Position numbers and translations under genes: made by a program. A stretch of 64,000 nt of DNA from the NCBI GenBank assembly GCA_021325235.1, contig JAJPHN010000040.1, positions 62,001-126,000 on the forward strand, written 5' to 3'. Origin of the DNA: Terriglobia bacterium (lineage in GTDB: Bacteria > Acidobacteriota > Terriglobia > Bryobacterales > Bryobacteraceae). Below, piece after piece: positions 29,268 to 38,676 of the stretch (positions within the stretch are counted from its first letter, which is position 1; every line of letters starts with the position of its first letter). Under the pieces are notes generated by a model that was given only the letters and a program-made list of their open reading frames with translations, was not told the DNA's origin and did no database searches.

Positions 29268-30935
29268 ATGCGTACGCTAACCGCCGTTCTCCTTTCGGTC
29301 GCTCTCGGCACCGCGCCGGCCTGGCCGCAACAGCCGGATCACTCCTACGAAATCGTCGGCAAGATTAAAACGGAAGCCTTCGATCACTCGCAGGTCATGG
29401 ATACGCTCGAGGCTCTCACGGATCTTCACGGTCCGCGCCTTACCGCGTCGCCCGAGTTCAAGGACGCGGCGGACTGGGCGATGGGACGGCTGAAAGAGTA
29501 TGGCATTGAAAACGTTCATGGGGAGCCGTGGGGACCGTTCGGCCGCAGCTGGTCCATAGAAAGTTACGAGCTCGAAATGACGCAGCCGCGCTACTCGAAT
29601 CTGGTCGCGGCGCCGCTTGCCTGGAGTGCTGGCACAAACGGCGAGAAGTCCGGCCAGGCGATCTATGCGCCGATTAAGGCATCCGGAAATCGTTACGACA
29701 TCAAAGTCCAGGAGCAGGCGCTCGAGAAATACGAGGCCGAATGGAAGGGCAAGCTGAAGGGTAAGATTGTGCTGGTTACGGAACTAAGCGAGCCGAAACC
29801 CGCGACGAAGCCGCTTTTCCGGCGCTACACCGATGCCGAACTGGCTGAAATCGCCGAAGCTCCAGAGCCGCATGTCCGGCGCAATGTCTCGGTCGATGAT
29901 CTGCAGATTCCGTCGGAACAGGAAGAAGCTTACAAGTATCTGGAAAGTCTCCCGGAGACAGTAATCGATCAGCTTTTCGATCGCTTCGATGCTCTCCGCG
30001 CCAAGCAGGCAAAATTTTTCCGTGAAGAAGGGGTGGCCGGGATCATCCGCGCCGATCAGCGCGCACACAACGGCCTGATTTTTGCTGAAGCGGCCGGCCC
30101 GCACTCGGCCAAGGACCCGATGGCTCCCGCCACGTTCATCGTGACCTATGAGCAATACAGCCGTATCACTCGCCTACTCGAAAAGAAGCAGCCGGTGACG
30201 CTCGCAATGGATCTCAAGGTCAAGGCCGGCGATAAAGATGTGGACGGACTGAACCTGATTGGCGAGATCCCGGGGCAGAAGAAGCCGGATGAAGTGGTCA
30301 TGATTGGGGCGCACTTCGATTCCTGGCACACGGGCACGGGCGCGACGGATAACGGCGCCGGCAGCGCGGTCATGATCGAGGTGATGCGCATTCTGAAGAA
30401 GCTGAACCTGCCCATGGATCGGACCGTGCGTATCGGGCTCTGGAGCGGCGAAGAACAGGGATTGTACGGCTCGCGAGCATACGTGAAGCAGCATTTTGGC
30501 GATCCCGAAACGATGCAGCTCAAGTCCGAGCAGGCGAAGCTCGATGCCTATCTCAATCTGGACAACGGTAGTGGAAAGATTCGCGGCGTTTACTTGCAAG
30601 GAAACGACGCCGCACGCCCCTGGTTTCAGTCGATGCTGACACCGTTTAACGATATGGGCGCGCGTACGCTCACACTCAAGAACACCGGCGGAACGGATCA
30701 CCTTTCGTTCGATGCCGTCGGTCTGCCTGGCTTTCAGTTCATCCAGGATCCGCTTGATTACGGCACGGTCACGCACCATTCCGATATGGATACCTATTCG
30801 CACGCCATACCGGAAGACCTGATGCAGGCTTCGGCCATCATCGCGACTCTGGTTTACGATATTGCGAACAAGCCAGAAATGTTTCCGCGCAAGCCGCTGC
30901 CCGAAGCCGCTCCCGCGAAGAAGCCCGGAGCTTAA
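29268..30935 (+). CDS. Secreted M28-family zinc aminopeptidase with PA-domain insert
   Basis: 555 aa with a signal peptide ending GTAPAWPQ. All M28 zinc ligands are present: His349 (GAHFDSW), bridging Asp361 (GATDNGAGS), catalytic Glu395 with Glu396 (SGEEQG), Asp432 (LDNGSG) and His503/His504 (THHSDMDT). A protease-associated region lies before the catalytic domain (about 120-310). The C-terminus is Lys/Pro/Ala-rich. It probably hydrolyses peptides in the periplasm or outside the cell. Confidence 0.92.
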   Translation: MRTLTAVLLSVALGTAPAWPQQPDHSYEIVGKIKTEAFDHSQVMDTLEALTDLHGPRLTASPEFKDAADWAMGRLKEYGIENVHGEPWGPFGRSWSIESYELEMTQPRYSNLVAAPLAWSAGTNGEKSGQAIYAPIKASGNRYDIKVQEQALEKYEAEWKGKLKGKIVLVTELSEPKPATKPLFRRYTDAELAEIAEAPEPHVRRNVSVDDLQIPSEQEEAYKYLESLPETVIDQLFDRFDALRAKQAKFFREEGVAGIIRADQRAHNGLIFAEAAGPHSAKDPMAPATFIVTYEQYSRITRLLEKKQPVTLAMDLKVKAGDKDVDGLNLIGEIPGQKKPDEVVMIGAHFDSWHTGTGATDNGAGSAVMIEVMRILKKLNLPMDRTVRIGLWSGEEQGLYGSRAYVKQHFGDPETMQLKSEQAKLDAYLNLDNGSGKIRGVYLQGNDAARPWFQSMLTPFNDMGARTLTLKNTGGTDHLSFDAVGLPGFQFIQDPLDYGTVTHHSDMDTYSHAIPEDLMQASAIIATLVYDIANKPEMFPRKPLPEAAPAKKPGA

Positions 30936-30947
30936 ATCGAGCGGCGT

Positions 30948-31967
30948 TTAGTTATCGTTCATCGCTGAACCCGATCCCGGACCGTTGCTGGTTTTGCCGG
31001 ATGTCAGGCGTTGGTGTATCTCGCGCTGCGCCTTCGCTTCATCCGGCTTACCCAGTCGATCGTAGACGCGCGCCAGATGATAATGCGGCATCGGCTGATT
31101 TGCGTTTTCGGTGATCGCCAGCTGTAACTCGGCGGCTGCTTCGGGGTATGCGTGCCGGTTTTCGAGCAGGACGCCGAGCTCGTAATGCGCCTCCCAGTCT
31201 TTCGGATCGAGATGGATGCTCTCGCGAAGCAGCTGCTCGGCCCGCGTGCTGCGCGGATCGGATTGAAGCAGCGCTTTCGCCAGCACCAGATGAGCCTGCG
31301 CATTTTCGGGTGAGCGCTCCAGCCATCGTTCGCTGGCGGAAGTGATTTCGGAGAGATGCGGACCAGCCTGATCGAGCATGCGTCCGAGAAATACATATGG
31401 CTGCTCGATGGAAGGATCGATCGAGATCACTCGTAAAAAACAGGTAATCGCATCTTCGAAGCGGCGTTGTCCGTAGCGGGCGACTCCCAGCGTGAGATTC
31501 AGCTGCGGATCCCGTGGCGAGCGCTGCAATCCGCTTTCGGCAAGTGTGGCGGCGCGCTGAAAATCCTCCGCACGCAAAGCCAGCATGGCCGCGCTCGAAA
31601 GCGCATCCGGACTGGCCTGAGCGCTGGCCGCATATTTGGCTTCCCAGTCCGCTGCCGCTTTGAAATTACCGGCATGCGCGTAGAACATGGCAAGCGCGTG
31701 CCAGACGACGGGTTTCCCGGATGCCGTGCTCTCCGCTTTGGCTGCAGAGGCTAGGGCCTGGTTGGTATCCCCGAGCCGCAGTTCGGTTTCTGCCAGCGAG
31801 GTCCAGACGAAGGGGTTGCTCGGATCCGCATTCGCTGCGTCTTCAAATTCGGCCTGGGCGCGTTTCAGATCGCCCGATTGAAGCGCGATCAATCCCTGCT
31901 TGAGCGCGGATGAGGCGGTTGCCTGCTGTGGAACAGCAAATAACAGCAGAAAAAGAGAATGCAGCAA
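30948..31967 (-). CDS. TPR-repeat protein, exported
   Basis: 339 aa from a TTG at 31967 that begins a signal peptide (LHSLFLLLFAVPQQATA). About eight tetratricopeptide repeats follow, for example ALQSGDLKRAQAEFEDAANADPSNPF as separate helices, WTSLAETELRLGDTNQAL, and HYELGVLLENRHAYPEAAAEL. TPRs bind protein partners. It follows the TonB receptor on the same strand, but its start codon lies inside the predicted terminator of that gene, so its expression may depend on read-through. Confidence 0.8.
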   Translation of the reverse strand: MLHSLFLLLFAVPQQATASSALKQGLIALQSGDLKRAQAEFEDAANADPSNPFVWTSLAETELRLGDTNQALASAAKAESTASGKPVVWHALAMFYAHAGNFKAAADWEAKYAASAQASPDALSSAAMLALRAEDFQRAATLAESGLQRSPRDPQLNLTLGVARYGQRRFEDAITCFLRVISIDPSIEQPYVFLGRMLDQAGPHLSEITSASERWLERSPENAQAHLVLAKALLQSDPRSTRAEQLLRESIHLDPKDWEAHYELGVLLENRHAYPEAAAELQLAITENANQPMPHYHLARVYDRLGKPDEAKAQREIHQRLTSGKTSNGPGSGSAMNDN

Positions 31968-31989
31968 CTCTCAAGCTACCGCATTCTCT
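31954..31989 (-). terminator. Intrinsic terminator of the TonB-receptor gene
   Basis: On the minus strand AGAGAATGC (31989-31981) pairs perfectly with GCATTCTCT (31962-31954) across an 18-nt loop and is followed directly by TTTTT-C. It ends 15 bp after the receptor stop. The TTG start of the TPR gene (31967-31965) is in the loop-to-stem region, so the same sequence is terminator and translation start. Confidence 0.65.
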
Positions 31990-32004
31990 CGTTTGTTCTC
32001 GTTG

Positions 32005-35000
32005 TCAGAACTGCAGCCGAAGTGCGAACTGAATGTGCCGTTCGCTTCCGGTTTGAGTGCTTGTGACTTGGCCGAATTTGGCATCCTGCAAGTTGTTATC
32101 CGGCAGGCCGAACTGCGGGGTATTCGCGATATTGAAGCTCTCGGCACGGAACTGCAGAGCCCAGCGCTCGGTGAACGCGAAGCTCTTGAAGATCGAGAGA
32201 TCCATGTTGCGCGTCGGCGGACCGTAGTTGCTCTGCAGACCGACGTTGCCGCCCGTCAGCGGCGCCGGGCCAGTCACGTTGGCGATGTTGAACCACTCCT
32301 CCGGTCTGCGGCCGCCCGCTGGAGCTGCATTCGGATCGGTTCCGGGCACGAGTTCCGGCCGGCAGAGATTCCAGACGCCCTGGCAGCCGCTGGCGTTGAG
32401 CGAGAACGGCTGACCGGTATGGAAGCTGGCGATTCCATTGAGCTGCCAGTTCCCGAGTAGCGTTTGAACCACCCTATTCAGACTTGCCCCGTACTGCTTG
32501 CCGCGGCCGAACGGAATGTCGTAGTTAAAACCAAGGGTGAAATTGTGCCGGATATCCCACGACGCATTCGCGTACGAGGTATTCCAGTTCGTTGGATCGA
32601 TAACACCAAGTCCGGAGGATCCGCTCAGAGTCGTGCCGCTATTCGCGAGGGCGTGTCCATACGTGTACGAACCAACGAATTGCAGGCCGTTCGACATACG
32701 TTTTTCGAGCTTGGCCGTGAGCCCGTTGTAATTACCGAAGCCCCAGGTAGCGGTTCCCGAGATGCTGCCAATGTCGGTGTATCGGCGCAGCGAGTTGCAG
32801 GTGATACTCGAGTTGGTAGTTCCGAAGTTATAACAGTTGTTGAAATCGGGCTGCAGCAACTGGTGCGAAGAGTGGTTGCCGACATAGCCCACTTCGAGCG
32901 CCATCTGCCCCGGCAACTCGCGCTGAATCGCAAAATTCCATTTCTGGACCAGAGGATTGCGGAAGTCGGTCGCCACTTCACGGAACTGCAGCGAGGAGAC
33001 CGGGAACCCATTGAAGATGTTCAATGGATAGCCGACTGAAATTCCACCGGTCGGAGCACCGCCGGCAAAGAACGGATCGGGCGCGAAAATGCTGACATTT
33101 CCGGGGCGGTTCAACTGTGGCGACAGGTTGAACGGAGCGGATTCTCCGCGGTTTGGATTTCCGCCCTGGTTTTCCTCGCCGCCGTAGAACATCCCGAAGG
33201 CCGCGCGGATCACTGTCTTTTCCTGAATGTTATAGGCGAACCCTACACGCGGACCGAAATCCACCTTATCCCACGGAATCAGATACGGACCGACCTGCCC
33301 GCGGCTGACCGTGATCGGCGTGGTAAACAGAGCCGGGAAAGTGACGCCATTGATCGTCGCTGGGTGATTGAAGTTCGGCGGCAGCGGCGTATTCATGTTC
33401 GGACCCGCCGGAATGTACAGCGTCAGATTCTGCAGATCGAAGTTCGATTGGCGCGCGAACTGCTCGCCGATTGGCGAAAAGAGCTCGTAGCGCAACCCGA
33501 GGTTCAAAGTAAGTTTCGGAGTGACTTTCCAGTCGTCCTGTCCATAGAACGCAATGGCCTTCTTGGTTGAAGAAATGAAGTTCGTGGTCGAAATCTGACC
33601 GCCGTCAATCGCGCCCAGCAGGAACGAGGCGAACGGGTCACCCGTATTGGAATTGTTCAGAGCTCCGGCTGTGGTTGGGATTGCGGTCTCGTTCTGACTG
33701 AAATTCATTTCTCCGTGCGGATATGGGACCTGGAAGAACGGGAAGTGAATCGGGCGGAACTCCGCGCCAAACTTCATCGAATGATTTCCCTTGGTCACGG
33801 ACAGGTTTTCGATGAAGTCCCAGACATTGTTGTATTCCTTGGTGGGCAGCCAGTCGTTGGCGCCAATCTGGCTATAACGGCCGGAACCGCTCGCCGTGTT
33901 CAGGCTGATCTGAGGGATGCCGCCGTTGAGCGTTGTCGTTGGATCGTAGCCGCCAATGCCAGCTTCTTTGAACGCATCGACATTCGCGTTGGCCTGGGTA
34001 CGGGCGGTCACGAGGCGGGAAAAGCCGATGCGCGACTCCGACACGATTGTCGGCGAAACGATGTGCGTCCAACCAATCTGGGCATTGCGTCCAAGGTCCT
34101 CTTCGGAGCTGCCCTGGAAGTTGCCGCCATCGAGAATTCCCTGGAACGGCGGGACGCTGCTTTTCGAAGTGTTCGACCAGCTGATACTTCCAAACAAGCT
34201 GTCTTTGTCGCTGAGGTGGTAGTCCACGCGGCCGTCGCCCTGGTCCGTGTTCAACGCGCCCGGCGTCGCGGTGTAGTAGTCATTCTGCGGATAAGCGCCG
34301 GTCGGGATCGGCTGGTTCGGAGCGGGATACAGACTGGCAATTTTGCGCGCCGCCGGATCCATCTGCGAAATTGGAATCTGGTTATTGACGTACGGCATGC
34401 GCGTATAAACCGGACTTTGTCCAGGCGCCGCCGTCAGGCTGTTCGGCAGACAACCGCTCGTGCAGGTGGTTGTGGCGGGGTTATAAAGTTGGTTCAATCC
34501 ACCCGGGCCGAGCAGCTTGGAGAAATCGCCGTTGATCATCGCCGGTGTCGGAATGGTGTAGAATCCGCCAAAGCCCAGGTTCTGGATCGTGCCGCCAGCC
34601 GTTGCGATGCGTGTGCCCTGGTAATCGCCGAAGATAAAGAGTTTGTTCTTGATAATCGGGCCGCCCATTGCGAGCCCGAATTGATTCTGCTTGAAGGGAT
34701 CGCGCGGCTGCCCGGCCACATTATTTTCCCAGCGATTCGCGTCGAGAACCGTGTTCTGCAGAATTTCAAAGAGCACGCCGTGCACTTGGTTGGTTCCTGA
34801 TTTCAGAATCACGTCGACCACGCCGCCGGCTGCGCGTCCATACTCGGCGTTATTGCCGTTTGTCGTAACCTGCATCGAACCGATCGCCTCAACGGAAGGT
34901 CCGATTACATAAGAGGTCTGGTTGATAAAGTCGATGACGTTGACGTTGTTGTCGACACCATTCAAGAGAAAGTTGTTTTCACCCGTCGAGCGCACACCGT

Positions 35001-35541
35001 TTGCCGAAAAGCCGCCGCCCAGCGCGTCACGAGCGCCCTGCTCGGCTGGAAGCACACCCGGTGAGAGTCGCGCCAGAAACGTAAATGTGCGCTGGCCGCC
35101 CAGCGGCAGTTCACTCATCTCGCTCGAGTTGAGATTCGCTCCAATGGTGGGTGTTTCCGTCTGCAGCAGAGGCGCCGCCGCGGTCACTTCGACCGTTTGC
35201 GAAGCGTTGCCAACCTGCAGCGAGGTATTCACCGCGACAACCGCGCCCCCATTGACGATAATGCCCTTCTGCTCGGACTTTTGGAAGCCCGGCGCTTCTA
35301 CGTCGACGGTGTACGTACCGGGCGGGAGCGTCGGCAAAGTATAGGCACCGGCCTGATTACTGACGCTGTTATGCGCGACGCCGGTGGCATCTTCCGTGAC
35401 AGTGATCTTGGCGTTCGGAACGGCACTGCCGGAGGGATCGGTAACGGTGCCGGAAATGGTTCCTAAGTCGCGCTGGCCGAAGCAGACAACTGCCAGACAA
35501 AGCGCAAGGGCGCAGGCCCAAAGGAAACGCAGACGGGGCAT
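32005..35541 (-). CDS. TonB-dependent receptor with N-terminal carboxypeptidase regulatory-like domain
   Basis: 1178 aa. Signal peptide (LRFLWACALALCLAVVCFG), then a carboxypeptidase-regulatory-like domain at about 26-105 (ISGTVTDPSGSAVPNAKITV), a plug region (ETPTIGANLNSSEMSELPLGG) and a long outer-membrane beta-barrel rich in aromatic/Asn turns, ending with phenylalanine (QFALRLQF). This is the Oar-like acidobacterial receptor class, often used for oligosaccharides or peptides. A strong RBS (GAGGAG) precedes the ATG. A LacI-type palindrome lies 83 bp upstream; TPR gene downstream. Confidence 0.93.
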   Translation of the reverse strand: MPRLRFLWACALALCLAVVCFGQRDLGTISGTVTDPSGSAVPNAKITVTEDATGVAHNSVSNQAGAYTLPTLPPGTYTVDVEAPGFQKSEQKGIIVNGGAVVAVNTSLQVGNASQTVEVTAAAPLLQTETPTIGANLNSSEMSELPLGGQRTFTFLARLSPGVLPAEQGARDALGGGFSANGVRSTGENNFLLNGVDNNVNVIDFINQTSYVIGPSVEAIGSMQVTTNGNNAEYGRAAGGVVDVILKSGTNQVHGVLFEILQNTVLDANRWENNVAGQPRDPFKQNQFGLAMGGPIIKNKLFIFGDYQGTRIATAGGTIQNLGFGGFYTIPTPAMINGDFSKLLGPGGLNQLYNPATTTCTSGCLPNSLTAAPGQSPVYTRMPYVNNQIPISQMDPAARKIASLYPAPNQPIPTGAYPQNDYYTATPGALNTDQGDGRVDYHLSDKDSLFGSISWSNTSKSSVPPFQGILDGGNFQGSSEEDLGRNAQIGWTHIVSPTIVSESRIGFSRLVTARTQANANVDAFKEAGIGGYDPTTTLNGGIPQISLNTASGSGRYSQIGANDWLPTKEYNNVWDFIENLSVTKGNHSMKFGAEFRPIHFPFFQVPYPHGEMNFSQNETAIPTTAGALNNSNTGDPFASFLLGAIDGGQISTTNFISSTKKAIAFYGQDDWKVTPKLTLNLGLRYELFSPIGEQFARQSNFDLQNLTLYIPAGPNMNTPLPPNFNHPATINGVTFPALFTTPITVSRGQVGPYLIPWDKVDFGPRVGFAYNIQEKTVIRAAFGMFYGGEENQGGNPNRGESAPFNLSPQLNRPGNVSIFAPDPFFAGGAPTGGISVGYPLNIFNGFPVSSLQFREVATDFRNPLVQKWNFAIQRELPGQMALEVGYVGNHSSHQLLQPDFNNCYNFGTTNSSITCNSLRRYTDIGSISGTATWGFGNYNGLTAKLEKRMSNGLQFVGSYTYGHALANSGTTLSGSSGLGVIDPTNWNTSYANASWDIRHNFTLGFNYDIPFGRGKQYGASLNRVVQTLLGNWQLNGIASFHTGQPFSLNASGCQGVWNLCRPELVPGTDPNAAPAGGRRPEEWFNIANVTGPAPLTGGNVGLQSNYGPPTRNMDLSIFKSFAFTERWALQFRAESFNIANTPQFGLPDNNLQDAKFGQVTSTQTGSERHIQFALRLQF

Positions 35542-35623
35542 GGAAAGACTCCTCTTTTAGAGTTAGAAACCCTGAACTGCATGGAATGGTAACACAACGC
35601 GCGAAGTCTTGAAAGAGAAAAGT

Positions 35624-35635
35624 GAAAGCGCTTGC
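35624..35635. promoter_or_regulatory. LacI-family-like operator upstream of the TonB receptor
   Basis: GAAAGCGCTTGC is a near-perfect palindrome around the core AAGCGCTT, the shape of LacI/GalR-family operators. It lies in the 131-bp gap between fadE's 3' end and the receptor start, so it can only control the receptor. No LacI-type gene is in the window. Short palindromes occur by chance, so this is tentative. Confidence 0.4.
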
Positions 35636-35672
35636 GCAAACTTCAGGTGGAAATCGTTCTCCCGCTCCCGAC

Positions 35673-37475
35673 CTATTGCAATGAATAGCGCCCGGCGGCG
35701 ATTAACTGACGAGCAACCTGCCGTCCAAGGGCAATTGTGTTTGCAGGCTCATGCTTGGTGAGCCGTCGGAGAATGGCCATTTGCGTTCGCAACAGGTCAC
35801 CCTCGGCGACCGCCGCCAGCACCCGCCGGGCAGAGCGATCGATTGCGTCCAAGGCTCGCGCGGCATACAACCTGGTCAGCGCCACGGCGTTCTTCCCTGC
35901 TGCCGTTTTGCCGTTTGCGAGCAGTTTCTCAGCCCGCAACAGGCAGGATTCCAAAGCGTAGGTTTCGATGATGCAATCGGCCAGCGCTCCCATAATTTCC
36001 TGCTGTTCCTGCAGGTCCTGCATATGCTTCTGCGAAGCGGCCCCCGCGGCAAAGAGAGCGATCTTCTTCGCATTCGCAAGCAGCGCGCGTTCCCCGCTGA
36101 GCGCGTCAGCGCTGGGCAACGAGGAAAACTGCGGCTGCATGATCTCGTCCATGATCCCTTTAATCGCAGGTAGCAACGGGAGCTGACCGGCCATGGCGCG
36201 CTTCATCAGCCAGCCGGTGATGATCAGACGGTTGATCTCGTTCGTACCTTCGAAGATGCGGTTGATGCGGGCATCACGGTACGCGCGAGCAGCCGGGTAA
36301 TCTTCCACATAACCGTAACCGGCGTAGATCTGGACGACGTGGTCGACAACGCGATCGAGCATCTCGGATCCCCAGACCTTCAGAATCGAGCATTCCACCG
36401 CGTATTCTTCGATGCGTTTTTGAATTTCGCGCGATGCGCCCGGCGCGTGCTGATCCACATCAGAGAGCGCAGCGTCGATCATGCCGATGGTGCGATAAGC
36501 AAGCGATTCGCCGGCGTAGATTCCTACCGCACAGTCTGCGAGCTTCTCCTGAATTAATCCGAATTCGGCAATCGATTTGCCGAAGGCCTTACGGTCGCCC
36601 GCATATTGGATGCCGTGCTCGAGCGCGGTCCGCGCTCCGCCGAGACAGCCCGCGCCCAGTTTGAACCTGCCAATGTTCAAAATGTTGAAGGCGATGTGAT
36701 GCCCTTTGCCAGCCTCGCCGAGCAGATTCTCCAGCGGCACGCTGCAATCATTCAAAATGAGCGGACAAGTCGAGGAGCCGCGAATCCCGAGCTTGTGCTC
36801 CTCTGCTCCAATCGACAGTCCGGGAGTGGTGCGCTCCACCAGAAACGCAGAAAACTTCTCGCCGTCGATCTTCGCGAATACAGTGTAAAGATCGGCGAAA
36901 CCGCAGTTGCTGATCCACATCTTCTCGCCATTCAGCACGTACTGTTTGCCATCCGAGCTAAGCGTCGCGCGGGTGCGGATGTTCATCGCATCCGAACCCG
37001 AAGAAGCTTCCGACAGCGCATACGCCGCGACCCATTCGCCGCTCGCGAGCTTCGGCAGGTACTTTTTCTTCTGTTCTTCCGTTCCGTACCAGACGAGCGG
37101 CAGGGTGCCGATACCGGAATGCGCGCCAAAGGCCACCGAGAAGCTGGCGTTCTTGCTGAGCGACTCGGCGATCAGCGCGGATGTGACCTTGTCGAGCTCG
37201 AGACCGCCATAGGCTTCCGGTATATCGACCGCCAGGAGCCCCAGTTCGCCAGCCTTCCGAAGAAGCCTTTTCGTAACCTCGAAGTTCTTGGCCTCGATTT
37301 CGTCCGCTGCCGGCAGCACTTCGTTATTCGCGAACTCGAGCGCTGTGCGTGCGATCTGCTTCTGCTCCTCCGAAAGGTCTTCCGGGGTGAAGACCTCGTC
37401 CGGGCGAAGATCCTCGATCAGAAACGATCCGCCTTTGGCCGCCCTGGCTTGAACAGGCGCGTGTGTGGCCGCCAT
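35673..37475 (-). CDS. fadE: Acyl-CoA dehydrogenase, long form
   Basis: 600 aa, longer than the usual 380-aa enzymes and like Bacillus FadE or VLCAD with a C-terminal extension of about 180 residues. YALSEASSGSDAMNIRT and WISNCGFAD are FAD/substrate motifs, and RIFEGTNEINR holds the catalytic-type Glu409. It introduces the trans-2 double bond into acyl-CoA with an ETF as acceptor. It is last in a tetR-fadN-fadA-fadE operon, the same fadN-A-E order as in Bacillus subtilis. Confidence 0.94.
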   Translation of the reverse strand: MAATHAPVQARAAKGGSFLIEDLRPDEVFTPEDLSEEQKQIARTALEFANNEVLPAADEIEAKNFEVTKRLLRKAGELGLLAVDIPEAYGGLELDKVTSALIAESLSKNASFSVAFGAHSGIGTLPLVWYGTEEQKKKYLPKLASGEWVAAYALSEASSGSDAMNIRTRATLSSDGKQYVLNGEKMWISNCGFADLYTVFAKIDGEKFSAFLVERTTPGLSIGAEEHKLGIRGSSTCPLILNDCSVPLENLLGEAGKGHHIAFNILNIGRFKLGAGCLGGARTALEHGIQYAGDRKAFGKSIAEFGLIQEKLADCAVGIYAGESLAYRTIGMIDAALSDVDQHAPGASREIQKRIEEYAVECSILKVWGSEMLDRVVDHVVQIYAGYGYVEDYPAARAYRDARINRIFEGTNEINRLIITGWLMKRAMAGQLPLLPAIKGIMDEIMQPQFSSLPSADALSGERALLANAKKIALFAAGAASQKHMQDLQEQQEIMGALADCIIETYALESCLLRAEKLLANGKTAAGKNAVALTRLYAARALDAIDRSARRVLAAVAEGDLLRTQMAILRRLTKHEPANTIALGRQVARQLIAAGRYSLQ

Positions 37476-37491
37476 AGTTACTCCTTCAACA

Positions 37492-38673
37492 TCAGTTCAG
37501 ATTTTCAAAAATGCCTGCGGCGCCCATGCCTCCGCCCACGCACATCGTGACCATCCCGTAGCGCGCTTTGCGTCTCTTGAGCTCGCGCAGAATGGTGGCG
37601 GTCAGCTTGGCGCCGGTGCACCCGAGCGGATGCCCAAGCGCAATCGCCCCGCCGTTCACATTCACTTTCGCGCGATCCAGACCGGCCAGCTTGATCACTG
37701 CGAGAGCCTGCGCCGCGAAAGCTTCATTGAGTTCGACGACATCGATCTGGTCGAGTGTAAGACCGGCGAGCTTCAAGGCCTTCGGAACGGCGTGCACGGG
37801 TCCGACGCCCATCTCCTCCGGTTCGCAACCCGCGTACGCAAAAGATACGAAGCGTGCCATCGGTTGCAAGCCCAGCGCCTTCGCTCGCTCCTCCGAGATA
37901 ACTACTGTCGCCGCCGCGCCATCCGAGGTCTGTGAAGAATTTCCCGCCGTCACCACGCCGCGCGCATGAAACACCGGCTTCAATTTCGCCAATGCCTCGG
38001 AGGACGTATCGGCCCGGGGCCCTTCATCCACTCGAAATTCCAGCTCGGTCGTGGTGGGCTTCGATCCGCCATTTGGGGTGGTATACACGACACGCACCGG
38101 CACGATCTCATCCTCAAACCGCCCCTCGCGAATGGCCGCGAGCGCTTTCTGATGGCTCTCGAGAGCGAACGCATCCGATTCCTCGCGCGAAATGCCGTAG
38201 TGTTTCGCGACGCGCTCGGCAGTGAGTCCCATTGAGAGATACGATCCCGGATGATGTTCTTCCAGCCACGGGTTCACTGATAGTTTGTTGCCGCCGCGCG
38301 GGATCATCGACATCGATTCCGCGCCGCCCGCGACGATCACATCGGCCGAGCCGCCGCGAATGCGCTCCGCCGCCAGAGCAATTGTCTGCAAGCCCGAAGC
38401 GCAGAAGCGATTCACCGTCATGGCCGCCGACTCCACCGGCAGTCCAGCGCGCAAAGCCGAGATGCGAGCCATATTCATGCCCTGCTCCGCTTCCGGCATG
38501 GCGCAGCCCATGATGACGTCCTCAATTTCTGCTGCGTGCAATTTCGGCACGCGATCCAGCGCGCCGCGTATAGCAATCGCGCCGAGATCATCTGGTCGCG
38601 TCGAGCGCAGCGTTCCTTTCGGAGCTTTCCCGACCGCTGTACGTACGGCGCTCACGATAACTGCTTCTCTCAT
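37492..38673 (-). CDS. fadA: Acetyl-CoA acyltransferase (thiolase)
   Basis: 393 aa. The active-site residues are Cys91 ([10 protein letters not shown]), His348 ([14 protein letters not shown]) and Cys378 ([11 protein letters not shown]). [11 protein letters not shown] is also typical. It carries out the last, thiolytic step of beta-oxidation. It lies 16 bp upstream of fadE and 3 bp downstream of fadN, clearly one operon. Confidence 0.95.
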   Translation of the reverse strand: MREAVIVSAVRTAVGKAPKGTLRSTRPDDLGAIAIRGALDRVPKLHAAEIEDVIMGCAMPEAEQGMNMARISALRAGLPVESAAMTVNRFCASGLQTIALAAERIRGGSADVIVAGGAESMSMIPRGGNKLSVNPWLEEHHPGSYLSMGLTAERVAKHYGISREESDAFALESHQKALAAIREGRFEDEIVPVRVVYTTPNGGSKPTTTELEFRVDEGPRADTSSEALAKLKPVFHARGVVTAGNSSQTSDGAAATVVISEERAKALGLQPMARFVSFAYAGCEPEEMGVGPVHAVPKALKLAGLTLDQIDVVELNEAFAAQALAVIKLAGLDRAKVNVNGGAIALGHPLGCTGAKLTATILRELKRRKARYGMVTMCVGGGMGAAGIFENLN

Positions 38674-38676
38674 CTC

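Noticed and set aside
33715-34800. Long plus-strand open frame opposite the TonB receptor
   Set aside because: Arg/Val/Ala-rich antisense reading of a clear receptor gene, with no domain; similar shadows lie opposite carB, uvrB and fadN.
28000-36000. dif recombination site near the skew switch
   Set aside because: I scanned the intergenic gaps by eye for the XerC/XerD arm pattern and found no convincing 28-bp match; it may lie outside the window or differ in this phylum.
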